Of a DNA stretch of 64,000 bases, positions 22,790 to 37,418 are shown in pieces. A program made the position numbers and the translations under genes. The stretch is taken from positions 31,789,339 to 31,853,338 of the forward strand of contig CM049316.1 in the NCBI GenBank assembly GCA_026874595.1, in the 5' to 3' direction. Below the pieces are notes generated by a model. That model worked only from the letters and a program-made list of their open reading frames with translations, was not told the DNA's origin and did not search any database. Within the stretch, counting starts at the first letter, position 1. Each line of letters starts with the position of its first letter. Origin of the DNA: Sipunculus nudus (taxonomy: Eukaryota > Annelida > Sipuncula > Golfingiida > Sipunculidae).

Positions 22790-25700
22790 ATGGTGCCAAA
22801 AAGCAATTATGAAGGCATAATCCCTTTGCTTAGACTTTGCTTATGCTTTGCTTATTCTTTGCTTACGGCAAAATCACAACGGAAATGGAGCATTTTCCTA
22901 AAAATAAACACTGATATGACCCATAGGGAGATTGACGGGTCCTCTGGCTGCACAGCGTTCTCGGTTAGTGAACATTTATATCAAAAGTAAGGGCAATATC
23001 GTTCAATCAAAACCAGAAATGTATATTTCAGCTATTTTTATAAAAGTCATTTATTGATTCCTGGGACCTATTTTCTAATTTTAAAAGAATTTACTTACAG
23101 TGTTTCACCATTTCTGACGTTATTAGAGCCTGCAAGGTCTAAAAATACATTATTGTCTTCAGAAAATGGTGCCAAAAAGCAATTATGAAGGCATAATCCC
23201 TTTGCTTAGACTTTTCTTATGCCTTGCTTATTCTTTGCTTACGGCAAAATCACAACAGAAATGCAGCATTTTCCTAAAAATACACACTGATATGACCCAT
23301 AGGGAGACAGACGGGTTCCCTGGCTACACAGCAGTCCCGGTTAGTGAACATTAATATCAAAAATAAGGGCAATATCTTTCAATCAAAACCGCAAATGTAT
23401 AGTTCAGCTATTTTTATAAAAGTCATTTATTGGTTTCTTGGACCCATTTTCCAATTTTAACACAATTTACCTACAGTGTTTTAACATTTCTGACATTATT
23501 AGACCCCCGTAAAGTCCAAAAATACATTATTTCTTCAGAAAATGGTGCCAAAAAGCAATTATGAAGGCATAATCCCTTTGCTTACCCTTTGCTTATGCTT
23601 TGCTTATTCTTTGCTAATGGCAAAATCACAACAGAAATGCAGCAATTCCCTAAAAATACACACTAATATGACCCATAGGGAGACAGACGGGTCCCCTGGC
23701 TACACAGCAGTCCCGGTTAGTGAACATTAATATCAAAAATAAGGGCAATATCGTTCAATCAAAACCGCAAATGTATATTTCAGCTATTTTTATAAAAGTC
23801 ATTTATTGATTTCTTGGACCCATTTTTCAATTTTAACACAATTTACCTACAGTGTTTTACTATTTCTGACATTATTAGACCCCCGCGAAGTCTAAAAATA
23901 CATTATTGTCTTCAGAAAATGGTGCCAAAAAGCAATTATGAAGGCATAATCCGTTTTCTTACCCTTTGCTTATGCTTTGCTTATTCTTTGCTTACGGCAA
24001 AATCACAACGGAAATGGAGCATTTTCCTAAAAATACACACTAATATGACACATAAGGAGACAGACGGGTCCCCTGGCTACACAGCAGTCCCGGTTAGTGA
24101 ACATTAATATCAAAAATGAGGGCAATATCGTTCAATCAAAACCGCAAATGTATATTTCAGCTATTTTTATAAAAGTCATTTATTGATTCCTGGGACCTAT
24201 TATCTAATTTTAAAAGAATTTACCTACAGTGTTTCACCATTTCTGACGTTATTAGAGCCCCGCAAAGTCTAAAAATACATTATTGTCTTCAGAAAATGGT
24301 GCCAAAAGGCAATTATGAAGGCATAATCCCTTTGCTTACACTTTGCTTATGCTTTGCCTATTCTTTGCTTACGGCAAAATCACAACGGAAATGGAGCATT
24401 TTCCTAAAAATAAACACTGATATGACCCATAGGGAGATTGACGGGTCCTCTGGCTGCACAGCGTTCTCGGTTAGTGAACATTAATATCAAAAAGGAGGGC
24501 AATATCGTTCAATCAAAACCAGAAATGTATATTTCAGCTATTTTTATAAAAGTCATTTATTGATTCCTGGGACCTATTTTCTAATTTTAAAAGAATTTAC
24601 CTACAATGTTTCACCATTTCTGACGTTATTAGAGCCCCGCAAAGTCTAAAAATACATTATTGTCTTCAGAAAATGGTGCCAAAAAGCAATTATGAAGGCA
24701 TAATCCCTTTGCTTAGACTTTGCTTATGCTTTGCTTATTCTTTGCTTACGGCAAAATCACAACAGAAATGCAGCATTTTTCTAAAAATACACACTGATAT
24801 GACCCATAGGGAGACAGACGGGTTCCCTGGCTACACAGCAGTCCCGGTTAGTGAACATTAATATCAAAAATAAGGGCAATATCGTTTAATCAAAACCGCA
24901 AATGTATATTTCAGCTATTTTTATAAAAGTCATTTATTGGTTTCTTGGACCCATTTTCCAATTTTAACACAATTTACCTACAGTGTTTTACCATTTCTGA
25001 CATTATTAGACCCCCGTAAAGTCCAAAAATACATTATTTCTTCAGAAAATGGTGCCAAAAAGCAATTATGAAGGCATAATCCCTTTGCTTACCATTTGCT
25101 TATGCTTTGCTTATTCTTTGCTTATGGCAAAATCACAACAGAAATGCAGCAATTCCCTAAAAATACACACTAATATGACCCATAGGAAGACAGACGGGTC
25201 CCCTGGCTACACAGCAGTCCCGGTTAGTGAACATTAATATCAAAAATAAGGGCAATATCGTTCAATCAAAACCGCAAATGTATATTTCAGCTATTTTTAT
25301 AAAAGTCATTTATTGATTTCTTGGACCCATTTTTCAATTTTAACACAATTTACCTACAGTGTTTTACTATTTCTGACATTATTAGACCACCGCTAAGTCT
25401 AAAAATACATTAATGTCTTCAGAAAATGGTGTCAAAAAGCAATTATGAAGGCATAATCCCTTTGCTTACACTTTGCTTATGCTTTGCTTATTCTTTGCTT
25501 ACAGCAAAATCACAACGGAAATGGAGCATTTTCCTAAAAATAAACACTGATATGACCCATAGGGAGATAGACGGGTCCTCTGGCTGCAGAGCGTTCCCGG
25601 TTAGTGAACATTAATATCAAAAGTATGGGCAATATCGTTCAATCAAAACCAGAAATGTATATTTCAGCTATTTTTATAAAAGTCATTTATTGATTTCTTG

Positions 25701-27846
25701 GACCCATTTTTCAATTTTAACACAATTTACCTACAGTGTTTTACTATTTCTGACATTATTAGACCCCCGCGAAGTCTAAAAATACATTATTGTCTTCAGA
25801 AAATGGTGCCAAAAAGCAATTATGAAGGCATAATCCCTTTGCTTACACTTTGCTTATGCTTTGCTTATTCTTTGCTTACGGCAAAATCACAGCAGAAATG
25901 CAGCATTTTCCTAAAAGTACACACTGATATGACCCATAGGGAGACAGACGGGTTCCCTGGCTACACAGCTGTCCCGGTTAGTGAACATTAATATCAAAAA
26001 TAAGGGCAATATCGTTCAATCAAAACCGCAAATGTATATTTCAGCTATTTTTATGAAAGTCATTTATTGGTTTCTTGGACCCATTTTCCAATTTTAACAC
26101 AATTTACCTACAGTGTTTTACCATTTCTGACATTATTAGACCCCCGTAAAGTCCAAAAATACATTATTTCTTCAGAAAATGGTACCAAAAAGCAATTATG
26201 AAGGCATAATCCCTTTGCTTACCCTTTGCTTATGCTTTGCTTATTCTTTGCTTATGGCAAAATCACAACAGAAATGCAGCATTTTCCTAAAAATAAACAC
26301 TGATATGACCCATAGGAAGATAGACGGGTACTCTAACTGCACGGCAGTCCCGGTTAGTGAACATTAATATCAATCCCTTTGCTTACCATTTGCTTATGCT
26401 GTGCTTATTCTTTGCTTATGGCAAAATCACAACAGAAATGCAGCATTTTCCTAAAAATACACACTAATATAACCCATAGGGAGACAGACGGGTCCCCTGG
26501 CTACACAGCAGTCCCGGTTAGGGAACAATAATATCAAAAATAAGGGCAATATCGTTCAATCAAAACCGCAAATGTATATTTCAGCTATTTTTATAAAAGT
26601 CATTTATTGATTTCTTGGACCCATTTTTCAATTTTAAAAGAATTTACCTACAGTGTTTTACTATTTCTGACATTATTAGACCCCCGCGAAGTCTAAAAAT
26701 ACATTATTGTCTTTAGAAAATGGTGCCAAAAAGCAATTATGAAGGCATAATCCCTTTGCTTAGACTTTGCTTATGTTTTGCTTATTCTTTGCTTACGGCA
26801 AAATCACAACAGAAATGCAGCGTTTTCCTAAAAATACACACTGATATGACCCATAGGGAGACAGACGGGTTCCCTGGCTACACAGCAGTCCCGGTTAGTG
26901 AACATTAATATCAAAAATAAGGGAATATCGTTCAATCAAAACCGCAAATGTATATTTCAGCTATTTTTATAAAAGTCATTTATTGGTTTCTTGGACCCAT
27001 TTTCCAATTTTAACACAATTTCCCTACAGTGTTTTACTATTTATGACATTATTAAACCCCTGTAAAGTCCAAAAATACATTATTTCTTCAGAAAATGGTG
27101 TCAAAAAGCAATTATGAAGGCATAATCCCTTTGCTTACACTTTGCTTATGCTCTGCTTATTCTTTGCTTACGGCAAAATCACAACAGAAATGCAGCATTT
27201 TCCTAAAAATAAACACTGATATGACAGATAGGGAGACAGACGGGTTCCCTGGCTACACAGCAGTCCCGGTAAGTGAACATTAATATCAAAAGTAAGGGCA
27301 ATATCCTTCAATCAAAACCACAAATGTTTAATTCTGCTTCTTTAAAAAAGTCATTAATTGATTACTGGGACCCATTTTCTAATTTTAACAGAATTTAAAT
27401 ACAGTGTTTCACCATTTCTGGCATTATTAGACCCCCGCGAAGTTTAAAAATACAATATTTCTTTATAAAATGGTGCCAAAAAGCAATTATTAAGGCATAT
27501 TCCCTTTGCTTACCCTTTGCTTATGCTTTGCTTATTCTTTGCTTACGGCAAAATCACAACGGAAATGGAGCATTTTCCTAAAAATAAACACTGATATGAC
27601 CCATAGGGAGATAGACGGGGACTCTGACTGCACAGCATTCCCGGTTAGTGAACATTAATATCAAAAGTAAGGGCAATATCGTTCAATCAAAACCAGAAAT
27701 GTATAATTCTGCTTCTTGAAAAAAAATCATTTATTTATTCCTGGGACCCATTTTCTAATTTTCACAGAATTTACCTACAGTGTTTCACCATTTCTGACGT
27801 TATTAGAGCCCCGCAAAGTCTAAAAATACATTATTGTCTTCAGAAA
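22790..27846 (+). repeat. Beta-subtype HOR copy 2, 5,057 bp
   Basis: Every anchor equals that of beta copy 1 plus 5,057 (22790, 23166, 23542, 23919, 24296, 24673, 25049, 25426, 25803, 26179, 26720, 27095, 27470). I saw no differences from copy 1 in the stretches compared by eye. The left edge of the 15,005-bp duplicated segment falls in its m3. Confidence 0.95.
26374..26719 (+). repeat. Residual monomer, copy 6
   Basis: Same junction, 5,057 bp after copy 5. Confidence 0.92.
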
Positions 27847-30800
27847 ATGGTGCCAAAAAGCAATTATGAAGGCATAATCCCTTTGCTTAGACTTTGCTTA
27901 TGCTTTGCTTATTCTTTGCTTACGGCAAAATCACAACGGAAATGGAGCATTTTCCTAAAAATAAACACTGATATGACCCATAGGGAGATTGACGGGTCCT
28001 CTGGCTGCACAGCGTTCTCGGTTAGTGAACATTTATATCAAAAGTAAGGGCAATATCGTTCAATCAAAACCAGAAATGTATATTTCAGCTATTTTTATAA
28101 AAGTCATTTATTGATTCCTGGGACCTATTTTCTAATTTTAAAAGAATTTACTTACAGTGTTTCACCATTTCTGACGTTATTAGAGCCTGCAAGGTCTAAA
28201 AATACATTATTGTCTTCAGAAAATGGTGCCAAAAAGCAATTATGAAGGCATAATCCCTTTGCTTAGACTTTTCTTATGCCTTGCTTATTCTTTGCTTACG
28301 GCAAAATCACAACAGAAATGCAGCATTTTCCTAAAAATACACACTGATATGACCCATAGGGAGACAGACGGGTTCCCTGGCTACACAGCAGTCCCGGTTA
28401 GTGAACATTAATATCAAAAATAAGGGCAATATCTTTCAATCAAAACCGCAAATGTATAGTTCAGCTATTTTTATAAAAGTCATTTATTGGTTTCTTGGAC
28501 CCATTTTCCAATTTTAACACAATTTACCTACAGTGTTTTAACATTTCTGACATTATTAGACCCCCGTAAAGTCCAAAAATACATTATTTCTTCAGAAAAT
28601 GGTGCCAAAAAGCAATTATGAAGGCATAATCCCTTTGCTTACCCTTTGCTTATGCTTTGCTTATTCTTTGCTAATGGCAAAATCACAACAGAAATGCAGC
28701 AATTCCCTAAAAATACACACTAATATGACCCATAGGGAGACAGACGGGTCCCCTGGCTACACAGCAGTCCCGGTTAGTGAACATTAATATCAAAAATAAG
28801 GGCAATATCGTTCAATCAAAACCGCAAATGTATATTTCAGCTATTTTTATAAAAGTCATTTATTGATTTCTTGGACCCATTTTTCAATTTTAACACAATT
28901 TACCTACAGTGTTTTACTATTTCTGACATTATTAGACCCCCGCGAAGTCTAAAAATACATTATTGTCTTCAGAAAATGGTGCCAAAAAGCAATTATGAAG
29001 GCATAATCCGTTTTCTTACCCTTTGCTTATGCTTTGCTTATTCTTTGCTTACGGCAAAATCACAACGGAAATGGAGCATTTTCCTAAAAATACACACTAA
29101 TATGACACATAAGGAGACAGACGGGTCCCCTGGCTACACAGCAGTCCCGGTTAGTGAACATTAATATCAAAAATGAGGGCAATATCGTTCAATCAAAACC
29201 GCAAATGTATATTTCAGCTATTTTTATAAAAGTCATTTATTGATTCCTGGGACCTATTATCTAATTTTAAAAGAATTTACCTACAGTGTTTCACCATTTC
29301 TGACGTTATTAGAGCCCCGCAAAGTCTAAAAATACATTATTGTCTTCAGAAAATGGTGCCAAAAGGCAATTATGAAGGCATAATCCCTTTGCTTACACTT
29401 TGCTTATGCTTTGCCTATTCTTTGCTTACGGCAAAATCACAACGGAAATGGAGCATTTTCCTAAAAATAAACACTGATATGACCCATAGGGAGATTGACG
29501 GGTCCTCTGGCTGCACAGCGTTCTCGGTTAGTGAACATTAATATCAAAAAGGAGGGCAATATCGTTCAATCAAAACCAGAAATGTATATTTCAGCTATTT
29601 TTATAAAAGTCATTTATTGATTCCTGGGACCTATTTTCTAATTTTAAAAGAATTTACCTACAATGTTTCACCATTTCTGACGTTATTAGAGCCCCGCAAA
29701 GTCTAAAAATACATTATTGTCTTCAGAAAATGGTGCCAAAAAGCAATTATGAAGGCATAATCCCTTTGCTTAGACTTTGCTTATGCTTTGCTTATTCTTT
29801 GCTTACGGCAAAATCACAACAGAAATGCAGCATTTTTCTAAAAATACACACTGATATGACCCATAGGGAGACAGACGGGTTCCCTGGCTACACAGCAGTC
29901 CCGGTTAGTGAACATTAATATCAAAAATAAGGGCAATATCGTTTAATCAAAACCGCAAATGTATATTTCAGCTATTTTTATAAAAGTCATTTATTGGTTT
30001 CTTGGACCCATTTTCCAATTTTAACACAATTTACCTACAGTGTTTTACCATTTCTGACATTATTAGACCCCCGTAAAGTCCAAAAATACATTATTTCTTC
30101 AGAAAATGGTGCCAAAAAGCAATTATGAAGGCATAATCCCTTTGCTTACCATTTGCTTATGCTTTGCTTATTCTTTGCTTATGGCAAAATCACAACAGAA
30201 ATGCAGCAATTCCCTAAAAATACACACTAATATGACCCATAGGAAGACAGACGGGTCCCCTGGCTACACAGCAGTCCCGGTTAGTGAACATTAATATCAA
30301 AAATAAGGGCAATATCGTTCAATCAAAACCGCAAATGTATATTTCAGCTATTTTTATAAAAGTCATTTATTGATTTCTTGGACCCATTTTTCAATTTTAA
30401 CACAATTTACCTACAGTGTTTTACTATTTCTGACATTATTAGACCACCGCTAAGTCTAAAAATACATTAATGTCTTCAGAAAATGGTGTCAAAAAGCAAT
30501 TATGAAGGCATAATCCCTTTGCTTACACTTTGCTTATGCTTTGCTTATTCTTTGCTTACAGCAAAATCACAACGGAAATGGAGCATTTTCCTAAAAATAA
30601 ACACTGATATGACCCATAGGGAGATAGACGGGTCCTCTGGCTGCAGAGCGTTCCCGGTTAGTGAACATTAATATCAAAAGTATGGGCAATATCGTTCAAT
30701 CAAAACCAGAAATGTATATTTCAGCTATTTTTATAAAAGTCATTTATTGATTTCTTGGACCCATTTTTCAATTTTAACACAATTTACCTACAGTGTTTTA

Positions 30801-32903
30801 CTATTTCTGACATTATTAGACCCCCGCGAAGTCTAAAAATACATTATTGTCTTCAGAAAATGGTGCCAAAAAGCAATTATGAAGGCATAATCCCTTTGCT
30901 TACACTTTGCTTATGCTTTGCTTATTCTTTGCTTACGGCAAAATCACAGCAGAAATGCAGCATTTTCCTAAAAGTACACACTGATATGACCCATAGGGAG
31001 ACAGACGGGTTCCCTGGCTACACAGCTGTCCCGGTTAGTGAACATTAATATCAAAAATAAGGGCAATATCGTTCAATCAAAACCGCAAATGTATATTTCA
31101 GCTATTTTTATGAAAGTCATTTATTGGTTTCTTGGACCCATTTTCCAATTTTAACACAATTTACCTACAGTGTTTTACCATTTCTGACATTATTAGACCC
31201 CCGTAAAGTCCAAAAATACATTATTTCTTCAGAAAATGGTACCAAAAAGCAATTATGAAGGCATAATCCCTTTGCTTACCCTTTGCTTATGCTTTGCTTA
31301 TTCTTTGCTTATGGCAAAATCACAACAGAAATGCAGCATTTTCCTAAAAATAAACACTGATATGACCCATAGGAAGATAGACGGGTACTCTAACTGCACG
31401 GCAGTCCCGGTTAGTGAACATTAATATCAATCCCTTTGCTTACCATTTGCTTATGCTGTGCTTATTCTTTGCTTATGGCAAAATCACAACAGAAATGCAG
31501 CATTTTCCTAAAAATACACACTAATATAACCCATAGGGAGACAGACGGGTCCCCTGGCTACACAGCAGTCCCGGTTAGGGAACAATAATATCAAAAATAA
31601 GGGCAATATCGTTCAATCAAAACCGCAAATGTATATTTCAGCTATTTTTATAAAAGTCATTTATTGATTTCTTGGACCCATTTTTCAATTTTAAAAGAAT
31701 TTACCTACAGTGTTTTACTATTTCTGACATTATTAGACCCCCGCGAAGTCTAAAAATACATTATTGTCTTTAGAAAATGGTGCCAAAAAGCAATTATGAA
31801 GGCATAATCCCTTTGCTTAGACTTTGCTTATGTTTTGCTTATTCTTTGCTTACGGCAAAATCACAACAGAAATGCAGCGTTTTCCTAAAAATACACACTG
31901 ATATGACCCATAGGGAGACAGACGGGTTCCCTGGCTACACAGCAGTCCCGGTTAGTGAACATTAATATCAAAAATAAGGGAATATCGTTCAATCAAAACC
32001 GCAAATGTATATTTCAGCTATTTTTATAAAAGTCATTTATTGGTTTCTTGGACCCATTTTCCAATTTTAACACAATTTCCCTACAGTGTTTTACTATTTC
32101 TGACATTATTAAACCCCTGTAAAGTCCAAAAATACATTATTTCTTCAGAAAATGGTGTCAAAAAGCAATTATGAAGGCATAATCCCTTTGCTTACACTTT
32201 GCTTATGCTCTGCTTATTCTTTGCTTACGGCAAAATCACAACAGAAATGCAGCATTTTCCTAAAAATAAACACTGATATGACAGATAGGGAGACAGACGG
32301 GTTCCCTGGCTACACAGCAGTCCCGGTAACTGAACATTAATATCAAAAGTAAGGGCAATATCCTTCAATCAAAACCACAAATGTTTAATTCTGCTTCTTT
32401 AAAAAAGTCATTAATTGATTACTGGGACCCATTTTCTAATTTTAACAGAATTTAAATACAGTGTTTCACCATTTCTGGCATTATTAGACCCCCGCGAAGT
32501 TTAAAAATACAATATTTCTTTATAAAATGGTGCCAAAAAGCAATTATTAAGGCATATTCCCTTTGCTTACCCTTTGCTTATGCTTTGCTTATTCTTTGCT
32601 TACGGCAAAATCACAACGGAAATGGAGCATTTTCCTAAAAATAAACACTGATATGACCCATAGGGAGATAGACGGGGACTCTGACTGCACAGCATTCCCG
32701 GTTAGTGAACATTAATATCAAAAGTAAGGGCAATATCGTTCAATCAAAACCAGAAATGTATAATTCTGCTTCTTGAAAAAAAATCATTTATTTATTCCTG
32801 GGACCCATTTTCTAATTTTCACAGAATTTACCTACAGTGTTTCACCATTTCTGACGTTATTAGAGCCCCGCAAAGTCTAAAAATACATTATTGTCTTCAG
32901 AAA
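27847..32903 (+). repeat. Beta-subtype HOR copy 3, 5,057 bp
   Basis: Anchors are beta copy 1 plus 10,114. Two private changes separate it from copies 1 and 2: TATTTCTGAC instead of TATTTATGAC before m12 (about 32096), and GTAACTGAAC instead of GTAAGTGAAC at the end of m12 (about 32330). Both recur exactly 15,005 bp downstream in the unit at 42852-47908, tying these two copies together. Confidence 0.95.
31431..31776 (+). repeat. Residual monomer, copy 7
   Basis: Same junction, 5,057 bp after copy 6. Confidence 0.92.
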
Positions 32904-33279
32904 ATGGTGCCAAAAAGCAATTATGAAGGCATAATCCCTTTGCTTAGACTTTGCTTATGCTTTGCTTATTCTTTGCTTACGGCAAAATCACAACGGAAAT
33001 GGAGCATTTTCCTAAAAATAAACACTGATATGACCCATAGGGAGATTGACGGGTCCTCTGGCTGCACAGCGTTCTCGGTTAGTGAACATTTATATCAAAA
33101 GTAAGGGCAATATCGTTCAATCAAAACCAGAAATGTATATTTCAGCTATTTTTATAAAAGTCATTTATTGATTCCTGGGAGCTATTTTCTAATTTTAAAA
33201 GAATTTACTTACAGTGTTTCACCATTTCTGACGTTATTAGAGCCTGCAAGGTCTAAAAATACATTATTGTCTTCAGAAA

Positions 33280-33656
33280 ATGGTGCCAAAAAGCAATTAT
33301 GAAGGCATAATCCCTTTGCTTAGACTTTTCTTATGCCTTGCTTATTCTTTGCTTATGGCAAAATCACAACAGAAATGCAGCAATTCCCTAAAAATACACA
33401 CTAATATGACCCATAGGGAGACAGACGGGTCCCCTGGCTACACAGCAGTCCCGGTTAGTGAACATTAATATCAAAAATAAGGGCAATATCGTTCAATCAA
33501 AACCGCAAATGTATATTTCAGCTATTTTTATAAAAGTCATTTATTGATTTCTTGGACCCATTTTTCAATTTTAACACAATTTACCTACAGTGTTTTACTA
33601 TTTCTGACATTATTAGACCCCCGCGAAGTCTAAAAATACATTATTGTCTTTAGAAA
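33280..33656 (+). repeat. Hybrid monomer m2/m3 in block D1
   Basis: Front is m2 (GAGCCTGCAAGG upstream, CTTTTCTTATGCCTTGC) and the rear is m3 (GCTTATGGC, CAATTCCCTAAAA). The switch is at about 33339-33358, inside the 11-bp subrepeats. One monomer was lost relative to the main HOR. Confidence 0.9.
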
Positions 33657-34786
33657 ATGGTGCCAAAAAGCAATTATGAAGGCATAATCCGTTTTCTTAC
33701 CCTTTGCTTATGCTTTGCTTATTCTTTGCTTACGGCAAAATCACAACGGAAATGGAGCATTTTCCTAAAAATACACACTAATATGACACATAAGGAGACA
33801 GACGGGTCCCCTGGCTACACAGCAGTCCATGTTAGTGAACATTAATATCAAAAATGAGGGCAATATCGTTCAATCAAAACCGCAAATGTATATTTCAGCT
33901 ATTTTTATAAAAGTCATTTATTGATTCCTGGGACCTATTATCTAATTTTAAAAGAATTTACCTACAGTGTTTCACCATTTCTGACGTTATTAGAGCCCCG
34001 CAAAGTCTAAAAATACATTATTGTCTTCAGAAAATGGTGCCAAAAGGCAATTATGAAGGCATAATCCCTTTGCTTACACTTTGCTTATGCTTTGCCTATT
34101 CTTTGCTTACGGCAAAATCACAACGGAAATGGAGCATTTTCCTAAAAATAAACACTGATATGACCCATAGGGAGATAGACGGGTCCTCTGGCTGCACAGC
34201 GTTCCCGGTTAGTGAACATTAATATCAAAAGTAAGGGCAATATCGTTCAATCAAAACCAGAAATGTATATTTCAGCTATTTTTATAAAAGTCATTTATTG
34301 ATTTCTTGGACCCATTTTTCAATTTTAACACAATTTACCTACAGTTTTTTACCATTTCTGACATTATTAGACCCCTGCGAAGTCTAAAAATACATGATTT
34401 CTTCAGAAAATGGTGCCAAAAAGCAATTATGAAGGCATAATCCCTTTGCTTACCCTTTGCTTATGCTTTGCTTATTCTTTGCTTACGGCAAAATCACAAC
34501 GGAATTGGAGCATTTTCCTAGAAATAAACACTGATATGACCCATAGGGAGATAGACGGAGACTCTGACTGCACAGCAGTCCCGGTTAGTGAACGTTAATA
34601 TCAAAAATAAGGGCAATATCGTTCAATCAAAACCGCAAATGTATATTTCAGCTATTTTTATAAAAGTCATTTATTGGTTTCTTGGACCCATTTTCCAATT
34701 TTAACACAATTTCCCTACAGTGTTTAACCATTTCTGACATTATTAGACCCCCTGTAAAGTCCAAAAATACATTATTTCTTCAGAAA

Positions 34787-35160
34787 ATGGTGCCAAAAAG
34801 CAATTATGAAGGCATAATCCCTTTGCTTACCCTTTGCTTATGCTTTGCTTATTCTTTGCTTACGGCAAAATCACAGCGGAAATGGAGCATTTTCCTAAAA
34901 ATAAACACTGATATGACAGATAGGGAGACAGAGGGTTCCCTGGCTACACAGCAGTCCCGGTTAGTGAACATTAATGTCAAAAGTAAGGGCAATATCCTTC
35001 AATCAAAACCACAAATGTATAATTCTGCTTCTTTAAAAAAGTCATAAATTGATTAAAGGGACCCATTTTCTAATTTTAACAGAATTTAAATACAGTGTTT
35101 CACCATTTCTGACATTATTAGACCCCCGCGAAGTCTAAAAATACATTATTTCTTCAGAAA
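34787..35160 (+). repeat. D-type monomer with 1-bp body deletion, copy 1
   Basis: 374 bp. GACAGAGGGTTCC replaces GACAGACGGGTTCC, shifting the frame near its end so that it reads through into the flank. A further D-specific change is GATTAAAGGGACCC downstream. Confidence 0.88.
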
Positions 35161-37040
35161 ATGGTGCCAAAAAGCAATTATGAAGGCATATTCCCTTTGC
35201 TTACCCTTTGCTTATGCTTTGCTTATTCTTTGCTTACGGCAAAATCACAACGGAAATGGAGCATTTTCCTAAAAATAAACACTGATATGACCCATAGGGA
35301 GATAGACGGGGACTCTAACTGCACAGCATTCCCGGTTAGTGAACATTAATATCAAAAGTAAGGGCAATATCGTTCAATCAAAACCAGAAATGTATAATTC
35401 TGCTTCTTGAAGAAAAATCATTTATTTATTCCTGGGACCCATTTTCTAATTTTCACAGAATTTACCTACAGCGTTTCAAAATTTCTGACGTTATTAGAGC
35501 CCCGCAAAGTCTAAAAATACATTATTGTCTTCAGAAAATGGTGCCAAAAAGCAATTATGAAGGCATAATCCCTTTGCTTACACTTTGCTTATGCTTTGCT
35601 TATTCTTTGCTTACGGCAAAATCACAACGGAAATGGAGCATTTTCCTAAAAATAAACACTGATATGACCCATAGGGAGATTGATGGGTCCTCTGGCTGCA
35701 CAGCGTTCTCGGTTAGTGAACATTAATATCAAAAGTAAGGGCAATATCGTTCAATCAAAACCAGAAATGTATATTTCAGCTATTTTTATAAAAGTCATTT
35801 ATTGATTCCTGGGACCTATTTTCTAATTTTAAAAGAATTTACCTACAGTGTTTCACCATTTCTGACGTTATTAGAGCCCCGCAAAGTCTAAAAATACATT
35901 ATTGTCTTCAGAAAATGGTGCCAAAAAGCAATTATGAAGGCATAATCCCTTTGCTTACCCTTTGCTTATGCTTTGCTTATTCCTTGCTTATGGCAAAATC
36001 ACAACAGAAATGCAGCAATTCCCTAAAAATACACACTAATATGACCCATAGGGAGACATACGGGTCCCCTGGCTACACAGCAGTCCCGGTTAGTGAACAT
36101 TAATATCAAAAGTAAGGGCAATATCGTTCAATCAAAACCAGAAATGTATATTTCAGCTATTTTTATAAAAGTCATTTATTGATTTCTTGGACCCATTTTT
36201 CAATTTTAACACAATTTACCTACAGTTTTTTACCATTTCTGACATTATTAGACCCTTGCGAAGTCTAAAAATACATTATTTCTTCAGAAAATGGTGCCAA
36301 AAAGCAATTATGAAGGCATAATCCCTTTGCTTACCCTTTGCTTATGCTTTGCTTATTCTTTGCTTACGGCAAAATCACAACGGAAATGGAGCATTTTCCT
36401 AAAAATAAACACTGATATGACCCATAGGGAGATAGACGGGGACTCTGACTGCACAGCAGTCCCGGTTAGTGAACATTAATATCAAAAGTAAGGGCAATAT
36501 CGTTCAATCAAAACCAGAAATGTATAATTCTGCTACTTTAAAAAAGTCATTCATTGATTCCTGGGATCTATTTTCTAAATTTAAAAGAATTTACCTACAG
36601 TGTTTCACCATTTCTGACGTTATTAGAGCCCCGCAAATCTAAAAATACATTATTGTCTTCAAAAAATGGTGCCAAAAAGCAATTATGAAGGCATAATCCC
36701 TTTGCTTACACTTTGCTTATGCTTTGCTTATTCTTTGCCTACGGCAAAATCACAACAGAAATGCAGCATTTTCCTAAAAATACATACTTATATTACCCAT
36801 ATCGAGACAAACGGGCTCCCTGGCTACACAGCAGTCACGGTCAGTGAAGATTAATATCAAAAGTAAGGGCAATATCGTTCAATAAAAACCGCAGATGTAT
36901 AATTCTGCTACTTTAAAAAAGTCATTTATTGATTCCTGGGACCCATTTTCTAATTTTAACAGAATTTAAATACAGTGTTTCACCATTTCTGACATTATTA
37001 GACCCCCGCAAAGCCCAAATATACATTATTTCTTCAGAAA

Positions 37041-37418
37041 ATGGTGCCAAAAAGCAATTATGAAGGCATAATCCCTTTGCTTACACTTTGCCCATGCTTT
37101 GCTTATTCTTTGCTTACGGCAAAATCACAACAGATATGAAGCATTTTCCCTAAAAATACACACTAATATGACCCATAGGGAGACAGACGGCTCCCCTGGC
37201 TAGACAGCAGTCCCGGATAGTGAACATTAATATCAAAAATAAGGGCAATATCGTTCAATCAAAACCGCAAATGTATATTTCAGCTATTTTTATAAAAGTC
37301 ATTTATTGATTTCTTGGACCCATTTTTCAATTTTAACACAATTTACCTACAGTGTTTTACTATTTCTGACATTATTAGACCCCCGCGAAGTCTAAAAATA
37401 CATTATTGTCTTCAGAAA
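37041..37418 (+). repeat. Decayed D-type monomer, copy 1
   Basis: The body has TTTGCCCATGC, CAACAGATATGAAGC, one extra C (CATTTTCCCTAAAA), a stop in CTGGCTAGACAGC and CCCGGATAGTG. Upstream CGCAAAGCCCAAATATAC. It has more private changes than any other monomer class here. Confidence 0.88.

Noticed and set aside
34682-35047. A 121-codon reading frame
   Set aside because: Produced by flank read-through plus a 1-bp body deletion (GACAGAGGG); an exact copy exists at 49687-50052. No independent coding evidence.
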